Below, piece by piece: positions 1 through 8,092 of a stretch of DNA of 64,000 nt. This DNA is from Spirochaetota bacterium. Its GTDB lineage: Bacteria; Spirochaetota; UBA4802; UBA5368. Below the pieces are notes generated by a model. That model searched no databases. It saw only the letters and a program-made list of their open reading frames with translations, and was not told the origin of the DNA. The DNA is taken from contig SCSX01000051.1 of NCBI GenBank assembly GCA_004297825.1, positions 1 to 64,000 on the forward strand, written 5' to 3'. Each line of letters starts with the position of its first letter. Within the stretch, counting starts at the first letter, position 1. The translations under genes were made by a program, and so were the position numbers.

Positions 1-65
1 CGTACTTCAACAGCTCTTAATGAGGCTATTTCAAGCGCATTTGCGTCAGTCTCGATTTCTGACAT
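1..65 (-). CDS. Possible 5' end of a minus-strand gene cut by the left edge
   Basis: An ATG on the minus strand at 65-63 opens a frame that reads to the left edge with no stop (21 codons, beginning MSEIETDANALEIAS). The peptide has a plausible composition, but there is no clear ribosome binding site upstream, and 21 codons are too few to identify a family. It would be divergent from the HEPN gene. It may be chance. Confidence 0.25.
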   Translation of the reverse strand, partial: MSEIETDANALEIASLRAVEV

Positions 66-159
66 ACTTTCATGGTTCGAATCTTGCGGCTACGTATTAA
101 TTAAATCGTGAAGTGCTATATAACTAATCATGGAAGTATAGCAAAAGATAGATTACTGG

Positions 160-528
160 ATGGATATGGCCGCGTATGATCTCGATACTGCCAGGGCCAT
201 GCTTGATGCAGGCAGATATCTTTATGTGGGATTCTTGTGCCATCAGACTGTTGAAAAAATGCTCAAGGCATATTATTGGAAATCGATTCACGATGAGCCT
301 CCATATACGCATAACCTCCTGGTGCTCGCGGAAAAATCGAATCTAACACCGTTGCTACCCGGGGGAATGGACGGTCTTCTCAACCGATTGATGCCTCTCA
401 ATATTCAGGCGCGCTATCCGCAGGACAAGGATGAATTGCTGAAAATCCTTACATCGGAAGTTTGCGGCGAATTGCTAAAACGGACGGGGAAACTATCCGA
501 GTGGATCAATCAGTTATTGAAAAAGTAA
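160..528 (+). CDS. HEPN-domain protein, toxin-type partner of a HEPN/MNT pair
   Basis: A 122-residue helical protein of the HEPN family (COG2250-like). The signature is near the N-terminus, YDLDTARAMLDAGRYLYVGF followed by CHQTVEKMLKAYY, then the family's YTHNL segment. HEPN proteins paired with small nucleotidyltransferases form toxin-antitoxin modules in which the HEPN partner is usually an RNase or RNA-binding protein. I see no RX4-6H RNase motif, so nuclease activity is uncertain. The family's usual N-terminus (KIDYW) is encoded just upstream at 142-159 but follows an in-frame TAG at 139-141, so the ATG at 160 is taken as start. The gene overlaps the MNT gene. Base composition is lower in GC than the island that follows, suggesting transfer. 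Confidence 0.8.
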   Translation: MDMAAYDLDTARAMLDAGRYLYVGFLCHQTVEKMLKAYYWKSIHDEPPYTHNLLVLAEKSNLTPLLPGGMDGLLNRLMPLNIQARYPQDKDELLKILTSEVCGELLKRTGKLSEWINQLLKK

Positions 529-800
529 CCCGGTATGCAGGCATTGTCAGGCAAACAATGCCGGTAAAAAAAATAATTCTTTACGGTTCATATGCTCGTG
601 AAACCGAGCGTAAAGCCAGCGATATCGACATAGCCGTTATCGTTGACAGGATAGATAGGAATTTCCTTGAGTTGAGCGCGCGACTGTTTGAACTGGTCAG
701 GGGAATCGATGTGCGCATTGAACCTGTCCTGCTTGACGAAAACCTGGATAAAAGCGGGTTTATAAAAAGTATATTGAAATATGGGGGAGAAATTAATTAG
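501..800 (+). CDS. MNT-domain nucleotidyltransferase, antitoxin-type partner
   Basis: A minimal nucleotidyltransferase (MntA-like) of about 99 residues. It carries the GSYARETERKASDIDIAV motif, in which GS and the two Asp residues bind metal and nucleotide. In known HEPN/MNT modules this protein neutralises the HEPN partner by AMPylation. The frame is open from an ATG at 462, but that would overlap the HEPN gene by 67 bases. The GTG at 501, preceded by GGGGA, gives a 28-base overlap and starts directly before the conserved helix, so I prefer it. A third Asp is expected further on; VRIEPVLLDEN lies in the right place. Nothing here links it to sulfur genes. Confidence 0.8.
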   Translation: MDQSVIEKVTRYAGIVRQTMPVKKIILYGSYARETERKASDIDIAVIVDRIDRNFLELSARLFELVRGIDVRIEPVLLDENLDKSGFIKSILKYGGEIN

Positions 801-1414
801 GGCGTGTAGTAGAAAACCCCCACCCGTCACGCTATCGCCCGGAAATAGTGAAAATGAAGTCCGTAGAAAAAACGTCTGAAAAAATCACACCCCATCATGG
901 CGTCGGCCTGAATTAACGATACTGAACCCTTCCGAGTATTGACCTGGCTGGATTAACTAGAATATTATTCTCAAGAATCATCCTGTTTCATCGAGAATAG
1001 GCCGCAAAAAGCGTGATCGAAATGGAAAAATACCAATACGCGAGGGCAGGAGGCCCGAGCGGAAGGCTGCGCGCGAGTCACACAGGAAGTGTATCGCAGC
1101 GCGCGCACGCAGACGAGATCGTGAGCATAGACCCAGCCTCCCCGGTGCCTGAGGGGCGGGCTTCTTTGGCTACTTTCTTCCCCCGCAGGAAGAAAGTAGC
1201 GAAGCACGCACTCGCAGTGTGCGAACAAAACCCGCCGTGGGGCGTCACCTATGGCGCGTATTGGCGCATCAACCCGCCGTCATGCGAACCCGCCGGGAAA
1301 TAAATGTATCAATCCCCCCGGATGTTTGAGGTGTACCCACAACGTTCGATGGCCGCTATTAATTATTCACCCGCACGCGCAAAAAAATATTTCGAATAAA
1401 AACATAACAGCGCT
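801..1414. other. Gene-free stretch with repeat-like DNA
   Basis: About 600 bases without a convincing gene. Open frames exist on both strands between 971 and 1303, but they are low in protein character and coincide with a hairpin-bearing repeat. The segment 1040-1300 is GC-rich and has a different texture from the AT-rich flanks, consistent with an inserted intergenic repeat. I see no promoter, tRNA or insertion sequence ends here. Confidence 0.4.
1169..1200. repeat. Perfect 13-bp inverted repeat hairpin
   Basis: The arms GCTACTTTCTTCC (1169-1181) and GGAAGAAAGTAGC (1188-1200) are perfect complements with a 6-base loop. It lies inside a GC-rich repeat-like segment and is not followed by a T run, so it is more likely part of a dispersed repeat than a terminator. 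Confidence 0.7.
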
Positions 1415-1494
1415 AAATTTATCCTGAAATAAATTTCCGCCGATACGTTTTTCTTTCCAATTGCTGTTGACATGGAGCGGAAATAAATTATCGT
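1415..1494 (+). promoter_or_regulatory. Candidate dsrC promoter with upstream inverted repeat
   Basis: TTGACA at 1467-1472 is followed, after 16 bases, by TATCGT at 1489-1494, a fair sigma-70-type pair 43 bases before the dsrC start. Upstream, AAATTTAT (1415-1422) and ATAAATTT (1429-1436) form a perfect 8-bp inverted repeat with a 6-base loop that could bind a regulator. It does not match the TGAAT-N3-ATTCA palindromes found at the dsrA and xsc promoters. Confidence 0.4.
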
Positions 1495-1536
1495 GGAATC
1501 AAGACGAGAGTACCATTAAGCGAGGAGGACGCACTT

Positions 1537-1854
1537 ATGCCGCAGATAGATCTCAACGGAACGATGTACGACGTGGACGAGGACGGCTTTTTACAGGAGC
1601 CGGAAAAATGGAACGAAGCGGTGGCCAACGCCTTTGCGGCCATAGAAGGCGTAGGCGCGCTCACCGATGAGCACTGGAAGGTGATCAACTACCTGCGCAC
1701 CTATTTTCAGGAAAACGGAATCGCGCCCATGGTGCGCAAGCTCACCAAGGACACCGGCGTGCAGTTGAAGCACATGTACGAACTTTTCCCGCAGGGGCCC
1801 GCGAACTCGGCATGTAAATGGGCCGGGCTTCCAAAACCCACCGGGTGCGTGTAG
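1537..1854 (+). CDS. dsrC: DsrC, sulfur carrier of dissimilatory sulfite reductase
   Basis: A 105-residue DsrC/TusE family protein. The C-terminal arm carries both redox cysteines, Cys93 and the penultimate Cys104, in the canonical CKWAGLPKPTGCV, so it can form the DsrC trisulfide with DsrAB and is not a one-cysteine TusE-like variant. In sulfite reducers DsrC takes the sulfur from DsrAB and delivers it to DsrK for reduction to sulfide. The start is set by GGAGG at 1524-1528. It heads a plus-strand group with dsrN and a nitrilase-type gene, separated by 27 bases from dsrN. Confidence 0.96.
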   Translation: MPQIDLNGTMYDVDEDGFLQEPEKWNEAVANAFAAIEGVGALTDEHWKVINYLRTYFQENGIAPMVRKLTKDTGVQLKHMYELFPQGPANSACKWAGLPKPTGCV

Positions 1855-1881
1855 TCGGGCGACCATCGCGTATCGAATTCC

Positions 1882-3297
1882 ATGGACGGTCACCCATTGA
1901 ATTCGTTTCGTAAGGGAATAGCGATCGCCGGGCTCCGGGGCGGAAGCGGGAAGACCCTCATCTCCCTGGGTCTGCTCGCCGCGTTCGTCCGCAGGGGCCT
2001 GTCGATCGCTCCCTTTAAAAAAGGACCAGACTACATAGACCCGGCCTGGCTCTCGCTCGCCGCGGGCCGCGAGTGCCACAACCTCGACACCTACCTGCTC
2101 GATGAACGCACCGTAATTTCATCGTACCTGTCCCGCAACAATGAATGCACCTACGCGCTTGTCGAAGGAAACCGCGGTCTCTTCGATGGTTTCGATATCG
2201 AGGGCACCTATAGTTTCGCGAGCCTCGCAAAGGTGCTCGGAATTCCGGTCGTCATCGTGGTGGACAGCGCCAAGTCGAGCAGGACCGCCGCCGCGCTCGT
2301 GCGCGGCTGCCAGGTGTTCGACCCGGACCTGGCGGTGCGCGGCGTCATCCTCAACCGTGTGGCGGGCGAGCGGCACCGTTCCGTCGCGGCGGGGGCCATC
2401 GAGAAGTATTGCGGCATCCCGGTCCTGGGGGCCGTATCCCGGATCCCGGGCCTTGATCTCTCCGAGCGGCACCTGGGACTCTTCCCGGTCCAGGAGCACC
2501 CCGATCCGCGGCGCAGCATCGACATGGTCGTCTCCGCAATGGAGTCCGCGGTCGATATTGACGGCATCATCGCGCTCATGGACCGGTATGAATATCCCAC
2601 TCGTTCCGTTGAGGCGGGCGCCCTTTCCATGGAGCGGCACGAACCGGAAACCTCCGCATCGGCGCCGGCGGTGGGCGTTATACGCGACAGCGCCTTCAAT
2701 TTCTATTACCCTGAAAACCTTTCGGCGCTCACCGGCCACGGGGCGCGGCTCGTCTTTATCGACGCCCTGAAGGATAAAGCGCTTCCCGATGTGGGCGCCC
2801 TGTATATTGGCGGGGGCTTTCCCGAGACGCACGCCCGGGCGCTTGCCGATAACGAATCGCTGCGCAACGATATCCGCGCGGCGGTCGAGCGCGGACTGCC
2901 CGTCTACGCCGAGTGCGGCGGCCTCGAGTATCTTTCCGAAACGCTCGAGGTTGAGGGGACCCGCTACCCCATGGCGGGGGTGTTCCCGCTGCGGTTCAGC
3001 CTCTCGAAAAAACCGCAGGGCCACGGGTACACCGCCTTCACGGTGGACGCGGACAACCCGTATTTTCCCCGCGGTACCGCGGTGCGCGGGCACGAGTTCC
3101 GCTACTCGCGGCTCACCGAATCCCCTGCGGGAATTCGGACCGCGTTCAGGATGGATCGCGGCACGGGCCTGGCCGGCGGGCGCGACGGGATCATGCATAA
3201 AAACGTCCTCGCGACCTTCTGTCACACCCACGCGCTGGGCGCCAATGTCGCCTGGCCTGGAAATCTTGTCGCGCTGGCGCGGGAAAGAAAAAAGTGA
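1882..3297 (+). CDS. dsrN: DsrN, cobyrinate a,c-diamide synthase-like siroheme amidase
   Basis: A 471-residue CobB/CbiA-family glutamine amidotransferase. The N-terminal ATP-binding domain has the P-loop GLRGGSGKT (17-25) and KKGPDYIDP. The C-terminal class I amidotransferase domain has the nucleophile in YAECGGLEYLSE (Cys345) and the closing FCHTHALG (about 447-452). In dsr clusters this enzyme, DsrN, amidates siroheme to the siro(heme)amide of DsrAB. A cobalamin role cannot be excluded by sequence, but no other cob genes are near and it sits between dsrC and dsrAB. The last bases overlap the next start (GTGA). Confidence 0.88.
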   Translation: MDGHPLNSFRKGIAIAGLRGGSGKTLISLGLLAAFVRRGLSIAPFKKGPDYIDPAWLSLAAGRECHNLDTYLLDERTVISSYLSRNNECTYALVEGNRGLFDGFDIEGTYSFASLAKVLGIPVVIVVDSAKSSRTAAALVRGCQVFDPDLAVRGVILNRVAGERHRSVAAGAIEKYCGIPVLGAVSRIPGLDLSERHLGLFPVQEHPDPRRSIDMVVSAMESAVDIDGIIALMDRYEYPTRSVEAGALSMERHEPETSASAPAVGVIRDSAFNFYYPENLSALTGHGARLVFIDALKDKALPDVGALYIGGGFPETHARALADNESLRNDIRAAVERGLPVYAECGGLEYLSETLEVEGTRYPMAGVFPLRFSLSKKPQGHGYTAFTVDADNPYFPRGTAVRGHEFRYSRLTESPAGIRTAFRMDRGTGLAGGRDGIMHKNVLATFCHTHALGANVAWPGNLVALARERKK

Positions 3298-4115
3298 GCG
3301 GCGCGATCCGAATCGCCATGGTGAGCTGCCGCGCGGTCGTGGGCGACACGGCGGGGAACGTCGCCGAGATGGAGCGCTGTCTCGATTTGCCGGACGCGCG
3401 CGGGGCCCATATCGTCTGCTTTCCCGAATGCTCGCTCACCGGGTACCTCGTCTCGGCGGACGCGGCGGACCTGGGCGAAACGATTCCGGGACCGCTCACC
3501 CGAAAGCTCGAAGCGGTTTGCGCGGCGCGGGGGATCGTGGTGATCGCCGGGATCGTCGAGCGCGCGAAGAGCGCGTGTTTCCTGACACAGGTTGTCGCGG
3601 GGCCCTCCGGCGTTATCGGCGCGTATCGAAAAATTCACCTGTCGGCGCGCGAGCTCGAATATTTTACGCCGGGCGGCGGCGTGCCGCTTTTTTCCTGGAA
3701 AGATTTTTCCTTCGGCATCGGCCTGTGCTACGACGCGCACTTCCCGGAGCTCGCCACGCTCTACGCACTCGCGGGGGCCGATATTATTTTTTATCCGCAC
3801 GCCTCCCCGCCGCCGGAGACGCGGGATGAAAAACGCGCGCGCTGGCTTCGCTACCTGCCGGCCCGCGCCTATGACAACGGGGTGTACGCGGCGGCCTGCA
3901 ACCAGTCCGGCGTCAACGGACGCGGCATGGCGTTCCAGGGCGTCAATCTCATCCTGGACCCGAAGGGACGGCTGGTGAGCGAGTCGAGCGGGGAGGGCGG
4001 AACGGTCGCGTCCGCAGAGCTGAGCCGCGAGGTTCTCCAGCGGGTACGGACCTCGGATCAGGGATTTTTCCTGGGGGGCCGGAGGCCCGATATTTACGGC
4101 GGGCTGGTCGAATAA
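3294..4115 (+). CDS. Nitrilase-superfamily carbon-nitrogen hydrolase
   Basis: A 273-residue single-domain cytoplasmic C-N hydrolase. The catalytic triad is visible: Glu45 in CFPEC, Lys113 in YRKIHLS and Cys145 in GIGLCYDAHFPELA. Members hydrolyse amides, nitriles or carbamoyl groups; the substrate here cannot be read from sequence. The GTG start overlaps the dsrN stop (3294-3297), so translation is probably coupled. That placement suggests a task related to amidated siroheme or another amide in sulfur metabolism, which is inference only. It is followed by a hairpin shared with the convergent dsrB gene. Confidence 0.85.
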   Translation: MSGAIRIAMVSCRAVVGDTAGNVAEMERCLDLPDARGAHIVCFPECSLTGYLVSADAADLGETIPGPLTRKLEAVCAARGIVVIAGIVERAKSACFLTQVVAGPSGVIGAYRKIHLSARELEYFTPGGGVPLFSWKDFSFGIGLCYDAHFPELATLYALAGADIIFYPHASPPPETRDEKRARWLRYLPARAYDNGVYAAACNQSGVNGRGMAFQGVNLILDPKGRLVSESSGEGGTVASAELSREVLQRVRTSDQGFFLGGRRPDIYGGLVE

Positions 4116-4123
4116 AAATGAAA

Positions 4124-4149
4124 GCGCGGGAGACATGAGTCCCCCGCGC
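4124..4149 (-). terminator. Terminator between the nitrilase gene and dsrB
   Basis: GCGCGGG (4124-4130) pairs with CCCGCGC (4143-4149), and GAC (4132-4134) pairs with GTC (4139-4141) after one mismatch, around a four-base ATGA loop. Read on the minus strand, the stem is followed by a T-rich run (complement of 4111-4123), as expected for a rho-independent terminator of dsrAB. It may also stop plus-strand transcription. Confidence 0.65.
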
Positions 4150-4166
4150 CCCTGGCCGCGTGTTAC

Positions 4167-5225
4167 CTAAAAGCGAAACTGCATCGACGACCGGTACGAC
4201 TCGGTCGCCATCGTGAAATCGTCGACATGGTCCTCGGTGAATTCGATTCCCGTGAGCGTGAAAAATCTTTCCCAGCCGATGCGCTCGATCCATTCACCGA
4301 TACGCTCGTACTTGCGCGAATGGGCCATGAAGACCTCGATGATGTGCTTGAGCGTATCGGTCACCTCCGGCCAGCGCGGCGGGTTGTTGGGCAGGAACGA
4401 TACCGCGAGCCGCGAGAACATGGGCGACTTGCGCGCGTTCGAGACCTTGCCGCCCACGAAAATGGCGAGCCCGTCGCCGTCGGCGTCCGAAAGCGGCATC
4501 GCCGGGCACACGGTATAGCAGTTGCCGCAGTACATGCACCGCTCGCGGTTCACGACGACCCCTTCGCCGTCAGGATTCTTGCGTATCGCGCCCGTGGGGC
4601 ACGACTTGATTGTCGACGGGATCTCGCATATGCTGGGCACCCGGCTGTTGTCGACCTTGGGGGGCTTGGTGTGAACCCCCACCACGGCGAGGTCCGAGCA
4701 ATGGACGGCGCCGCACATGTTGATGCAGCAGGCCACGGCGATGCGGATCTTCGACGAGAGCCTGAACTCCGTGAAGTATTCGTACAGCTCGTCCATGATC
4801 GCCTTGACGAGCCCGGAGGCGTCGGTCGCGGCGCTGTGGCAGTGGACCCAGCCCTGCGTGTGGATGACGTTAGAGATGCAGTCGCCGATACCGCCCACCG
4901 GCAGGCCCAGCTTTTTCGCCGCCGCGACGATGCCGTCGACATTCTCCTTTTTAGGGGTCATGAATTCCACGTTCGCGCGGCTCGTGAATCTTAAAAAACC
5001 GTCGCACCACTCGTCCGCGATGGTGCAGAGATCGCGGACGAAATCGACGCTTATGAGGCGGGGTGAGCCCACCCTCACGGTGTAGAGCGCGTCGCCGCCC
5101 AGCGCCGTATGGCGCATAACGCCCGGCCGCAGTATTTCGTGATGCTTCCACTGCCCGTAGTTCGCCTTGATCGTCTCCGGGAGCATCGTGCGGAAATCGG
5201 GGGGGCCTATATCGGTTCGTGCCAT
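4167..5225 (-). CDS. dsrB: DsrB, dissimilatory sulfite reductase beta subunit
   Basis: A 352-residue sulfite reductase beta subunit. It binds siroheme and a [4Fe-4S] cluster through the CX(n)CCxxxC pattern, seen here as CISNVIHTQ and then [15 protein letters not shown] second ferredoxin-type domain has KSCPTGAI and [12 protein letters not shown]. With DsrA it forms the heterotetramer reducing sulfite in the cytoplasm. The start is set by AGGAGG, complement of 4 5 bases around 5234-5239, nine bases upstream. It lies 20 bases after dsrA in one operon. DsrD, often downstream of dsrB in sulfate reducers, is absent: the next gene is convergent and only 51 bases away. Confidence 0.96.
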   Translation of the reverse strand: MARTDIGPPDFRTMLPETIKANYGQWKHHEILRPGVMRHTALGGDALYTVRVGSPRLISVDFVRDLCTIADEWCDGFLRFTSRANVEFMTPKKENVDGIVAAAKKLGLPVGGIGDCISNVIHTQGWVHCHSAATDASGLVKAIMDELYEYFTEFRLSSKIRIAVACCINMCGAVHCSDLAVVGVHTKPPKVDNSRVPSICEIPSTIKSCPTGAIRKNPDGEGVVVNRERCMYCGNCYTVCPAMPLSDADGDGLAIFVGGKVSNARKSPMFSRLAVSFLPNNPPRWPEVTDTLKHIIEVFMAHSRKYERIGEWIERIGWERFFTLTGIEFTEDHVDDFTMATESYRSSMQFRF

Positions 5226-5245
5226 GTGTATGTCCTCCTGGATTA

Positions 5246-6412
5246 TTATCGGTTGTAGAATACGAACGGGTTCGAGCGCGGATGCTTTACCATCTGCGGG
5301 ACGGGTTTGATGCCCAGCGCCTTGAGGAATTCCTTGAGGCCCATGCGCGCGATCGTTTCGGCGATGCGCTCGCGGTTCCTGCCGTGCTCGTCCCACCATT
5401 CCCATATCTTCGCGAGAAGGTCCTTGATCTCGGTGTAGGGCGGCTTGATCTCGATGAACGGAACCAGCACCCAGGAAAGGAACGCGCCCTTGAGGATGGG
5501 CGCCTTGCCTCCCACCAGAATGGTCGCTCCCCGCTGCTTCCCGATCTTTATGGCCTTCGTGAGCTTGTTGACGCAGTGCATGCAGCGCACGCACTCCTCG
5601 GGGCGCACGGTGAGGGTCGTGGTCTTTTCGTCGAACGAGAGCGAGCTTCCCGGGCAGCGGTCGACGAAGTCCTTCTGCATGTCGATGCCCTTGGCAACGT
5701 ACTTCTTGATCTCCTCGTTGTCGATGACGATGCTGTCGCGCCAGGTCCCTATGAGGGTGAAATCGGAGCGGGCAATCGCGGCCACGCAGTCGTTGGGGCA
5801 GCCGGACGCCTTGATCTTGAATTTATACGGCCACCGCGGACGGTGAAGCTCGTCCTGGAAGGCGTGCGTGACGTCGTTAATGAAATCGAGCGTATCGAAA
5901 CAGGCCCATTCGCAGCGCGCGGGCCCTACGCATCCCGTGGGCGTCCGCAGGCAGGAGCCTGATCCGCCCAGGTCGAAGCCGGCGTCGGAGAGCTCGTTGA
6001 AGCAGGGCTGCACGTTTTCCGTCCTGGTCCCCAGCAGTATGATGTCGCCGGTGGAGCCGTGGAAGTTCGTGATGCCGCTTCCCTGTTTCTCCCATATGTC
6101 GCAGATCTTGCGGAGCGATTTCGTATCATAGAACCACCCGGCGGGGTGATTCACCCGCACGGTATGGAACTGTTCCGCGGCGGGGAAGGCGTTGGGAATA
6201 TCGGAATAGCGCCCGATCACGCCCCCGCCGTATCCAATGACGCCGACGATCCCCCCATGCTTCCAGTGGGTTACTTTTTCCTTGTAGGACAGCTCGACGA
6301 TTCCGAGCAAATCCCTGGCGGCGGGGCTTTTTTCGGCCGCCCGTTTGATCTCTTTAACGAAACTGGGCCACCTGCCTTGCTCCAGGTCGTCTAACAACGG
6401 GGTTGTAGACAT
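5246..6412 (-). CDS. dsrA: DsrA, dissimilatory sulfite reductase alpha subunit
   Basis: A 388-residue alpha subunit. The siroheme/[4Fe-4S] ligands are in [20 protein letters not shown] and [12 protein letters not shown]. The inserted ferredoxin domain shows RCPG and CVRCMHC. The alpha subunit carries the catalytic siroheme that reduces sulfite to the sulfur later bound by DsrC. The ATG at 6412 is preceded by GGAGGG and starts the family-typical protein; in-frame codons upstream are not conserved-looking. It is first in the dsrAB operon and divergent from the dsrMKJOP operon. Its promoter lies 30-57 bases upstream. Sequence alone does not let me place it firmly in the reductive or oxidative clade. 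Confidence 0.96.
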   Translation of the reverse strand: MSTTPLLDDLEQGRWPSFVKEIKRAAEKSPAARDLLGIVELSYKEKVTHWKHGGIVGVIGYGGGVIGRYSDIPNAFPAAEQFHTVRVNHPAGWFYDTKSLRKICDIWEKQGSGITNFHGSTGDIILLGTRTENVQPCFNELSDAGFDLGGSGSCLRTPTGCVGPARCEWACFDTLDFINDVTHAFQDELHRPRWPYKFKIKASGCPNDCVAAIARSDFTLIGTWRDSIVIDNEEIKKYVAKGIDMQKDFVDRCPGSSLSFDEKTTTLTVRPEECVRCMHCVNKLTKAIKIGKQRGATILVGGKAPILKGAFLSWVLVPFIEIKPPYTEIKDLLAKIWEWWDEHGRNRERIAETIARMGLKEFLKALGIKPVPQMVKHPRSNPFVFYNR

Positions 6413-6441
6413 GGGCACCCTCCATTTACGATATTTGGGTA

Positions 6442-6469
6442 AGCATAGCGCTGATTTATTGAATGTCAA
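6442..6469 (-). promoter_or_regulatory. Candidate dsrA promoter
   Basis: On the minus strand TTGACA (complement of 6464-6469) and TATGCT (complement of 6442-6447) are separated by 16 bases, a good sigma-70-type promoter 30 bases before the dsrA start. The -35 box is part of TTGACATTCA, and the same ten bases recur 36-40 bases further upstream (complement of about 6499-6508), making a direct repeat in the promoter. Confidence 0.6.
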
Positions 6470-6510
6470 GCTTTCGATAAGGGTAGCGCCGGCATAATGA
6501 ATGTCAATTA

Positions 6511-6533
6511 AAAAATGAATGGTATTCATTTTT
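6511..6533. promoter_or_regulatory. Palindromic operator candidate in the dsrA/dsrMKJOP divergent region
   Basis: A 23-bp perfect palindrome: arms AAAAATGAAT (6511-6520) and ATTCATTTTT (6524-6533) around GGT. Its core TGAAT-N3-ATTCA is shared with two sites in the xsc promoter (21565-21598). Size and symmetry suit a TetR-type dimer, and a TetR gene ends the xsc operon. It lies just upstream of the promoter for the RsbRD-like/dsrM operon and about 40 bases upstream of the dsrA -35 box, so the direction of control is unclear. Confidence 0.6.
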
Positions 6534-6536
6534 TTA

Positions 6537-6571
6537 TTGACACAAGAAATATGTGCTATAAATGCTATACT
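6537..6571 (+). promoter_or_regulatory. Candidate promoter of the RsbRD-like/dsrMKJOP operon
   Basis: Two extended -10 boxes are visible, TGCTATAAA (ending 6562) and TGCTATACT (ending 6571), with TTGACA at 6537-6542. Spacing of TTGACA to the first -10 is 14 bases, shorter than optimal, but the TGn extension compensates in many promoters. Either start would give a very short or absent leader for an ATG at 6573, so the true start codon may be further in. Confidence 0.4.
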
Positions 6572-6572
6572 C

Positions 6573-7100
6573 ATGCTGGAACTTCACAATGATATGGCGG
6601 TGCGCGTCCGGGAATTGAGTGGTGTCGTGTCGGCACCGTGGCGGGCTATGCTCAATGCCTCCCCGGTTTCGTCCGCGGGCGGGGGTGAATCCGCGCGGTT
6701 TCTCAACCCGCGGGGGGCGATCGTGGACGCGGCCGTCGATTCGGTACTGGGCTGCCTCGCGGGGGTAACGGATCCCGAGGCGCTCGGCAATGCGCTCGAG
6801 CCCTATATGAAGCTCCAGGCGCTGGAGGCCCAATCCGATGTCAAGGCCACCGAGTTTCTCGTTACGCTGAAGGCGCTTTTTCGCGATGCGGTGGAAATCG
6901 TCGGGAGGGCGGATATGCAGGAAGCGGCGCGCGTAATCGAACGGAGCCTGGACGAAATGATCGCCCTCGCCGCCGGGATGTATTGGAAAAACAGGCGCCT
7001 GCTGGTCGAGTTGCGGAACGCCGAGGAGCGGCGTATCGCGGTTCGCAATTTGAAGAATGAGAATGAATCGTCGCAGCCCGATGGAGCGTCGTCCCGATGA
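6573..7100 (+). CDS. RsbRD N-terminal-domain protein at the head of the dsrMKJOP operon
   Basis: A cytoplasmic helical protein of about 175 residues, resembling the N-terminal sensor domain of RsbRD-type stressosome proteins without the STAS domain. Segments such as [36 protein letters not shown] and [17 protein letters not shown] fit that family. My recollection is that such a gene precedes dsrM in several sulfate reducers; its function is unknown, with redox or stress sensing as a guess. The frame is open from 6519, but the candidate promoter lies at 6537-6571, so the start is at 6573 or the ATG at 6594. The stop overlaps the dsrM start (ATGA). Confidence 0.7.
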   Translation: MLELHNDMAVRVRELSGVVSAPWRAMLNASPVSSAGGGESARFLNPRGAIVDAAVDSVLGCLAGVTDPEALGNALEPYMKLQALEAQSDVKATEFLVTLKALFRDAVEIVGRADMQEAARVIERSLDEMIALAAGMYWKNRRLLVELRNAEERRIAVRNLKNENESSQPDGASSR

Positions 7101-8092
7101 TGATAGCATTCGCCATAACCGTGGTTTCCGCAATCGCGTTCGCCGCCTGGATCGGCGCCGGGCAGGGGCTGCAATCGGTCATGGGAATCGCGCTGCCCTA
7201 CGCGGGGCTGTCGCTGTTCCTGGCCGGAATGCTCTACCGGGTAATCCGCTGGGTGAAAACGCCGGTCCCCTTCAACATCTCCGTGACCTGCGGGCAGCAG
7301 CGCTCGCTTCCCTGGGTTCGCCCGGAACCGCTCGACAACCCGCACAATTCCCTGTATACCTCGGCGCGCATGCTCGTTGAGACGTTCCTGTTCCGCTCCC
7401 TGTTCCGCAACACGCGTGCCGGTCGAAACGGAGCCGTCATCGTCTACGGTTCGGATAAGTGGCTCTGGCTCGGGTCGATGGCGTTCCACTGGATGCTGCT
7501 GGTAATATCGGTCCGCCACCTGAGACTTTTCATCGAGCCGGTGCCGGCGTGGATCGACGCCTTCCAGCAGGTCGATGGAATTTTCAGCCTGGGGCTGCCC
7601 CCCCTGCTCATAAGCAATGTCATTATCGCCGCCGCGCTCGCGTACCTATTCATGCGCCGCGTCGTCAACCGTAAGATCGCGTCGCTGTCGCTCTTCCAGG
7701 ATTATTTCCTGCTCGCGCTCGTCGCGGCGGTCGTGCTGTCGGGCATGTACGTGAGATATTTCGGCAGGGTCGATCTGCTCGCCGTGAAGCAATTCGCGAT
7801 CGGCCTGCTTTCCTTCCAGCCGGTCCTGCCCGCGGGGGCGGCGCCGTTTTTCTACATGCATGTGGTCCTGGTTTCGGTCCTGGCCGCGGCGATCCCGGCA
7901 AGCAAGATCGTGCACCTGGCGGGGATATTCTTTTCGCCCACGCGCAACAGCGCCGCCGACAGCCGGCGCCGGCGCCACGTGAATCCCTGGAACCCGCCGG
8001 TCGCGGTGCACACCTACGAAGAATGGGAAGACGAGTTCAGGGACAGGCTCGTGAAATCAGGATACGCCGTGGAGCGTGACGAACATGGCTGA
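7097..8092 (+). CDS. dsrM: DsrM, membrane cytochrome b subunit of DsrMKJOP
   Basis: A 331-residue membrane protein of the NarI/DsrM type. Hydrophobic segments occur near residues 3-45, 120-140, 170-195, 210-232 and 255-285. His residues in the membrane segments (AFHWMLL, FYMHVVL) are candidate heme b ligands. DsrM oxidises menaquinol and passes electrons to DsrK. The C-terminal charged tail (YEEWEDEFRDRLVKSG) is cytoplasmic. The start overlaps the previous stop, and the end overlaps dsrK by 8 bases, so the operon is translationally coupled. Confidence 0.92.
   Translation: MMIAFAITVVSAIAFAAWIGAGQGLQSVMGIALPYAGLSLFLAGMLYRVIRWVKTPVPFNISVTCGQQRSLPWVRPEPLDNPHNSLYTSARMLVETFLFRSLFRNTRAGRNGAVIVYGSDKWLWLGSMAFHWMLLVISVRHLRLFIEPVPAWIDAFQQVDGIFSLGLPPLLISNVIIAAALAYLFMRRVVNRKIASLSLFQDYFLLALVAAVVLSGMYVRYFGRVDLLAVKQFAIGLLSFQPVLPAGAAPFFYMHVVLVSVLAAAIPASKIVHLAGIFFSPTRNSAADSRRRRHVNPWNPPVAVHTYEEWEDEFRDRLVKSGYAVERDEHG

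Noticed and set aside
971-1303. Overlapping open frames on both strands
   Set aside because: They cover a GC-rich repeat with a perfect hairpin, lack a good ribosome binding site, and their peptides have no family-like pattern.
1882-3297. Cobalamin biosynthesis gene cobB
   Set aside because: Family fits, but there are no other cobalamin genes and the position between dsrC and dsrAB favours DsrN.
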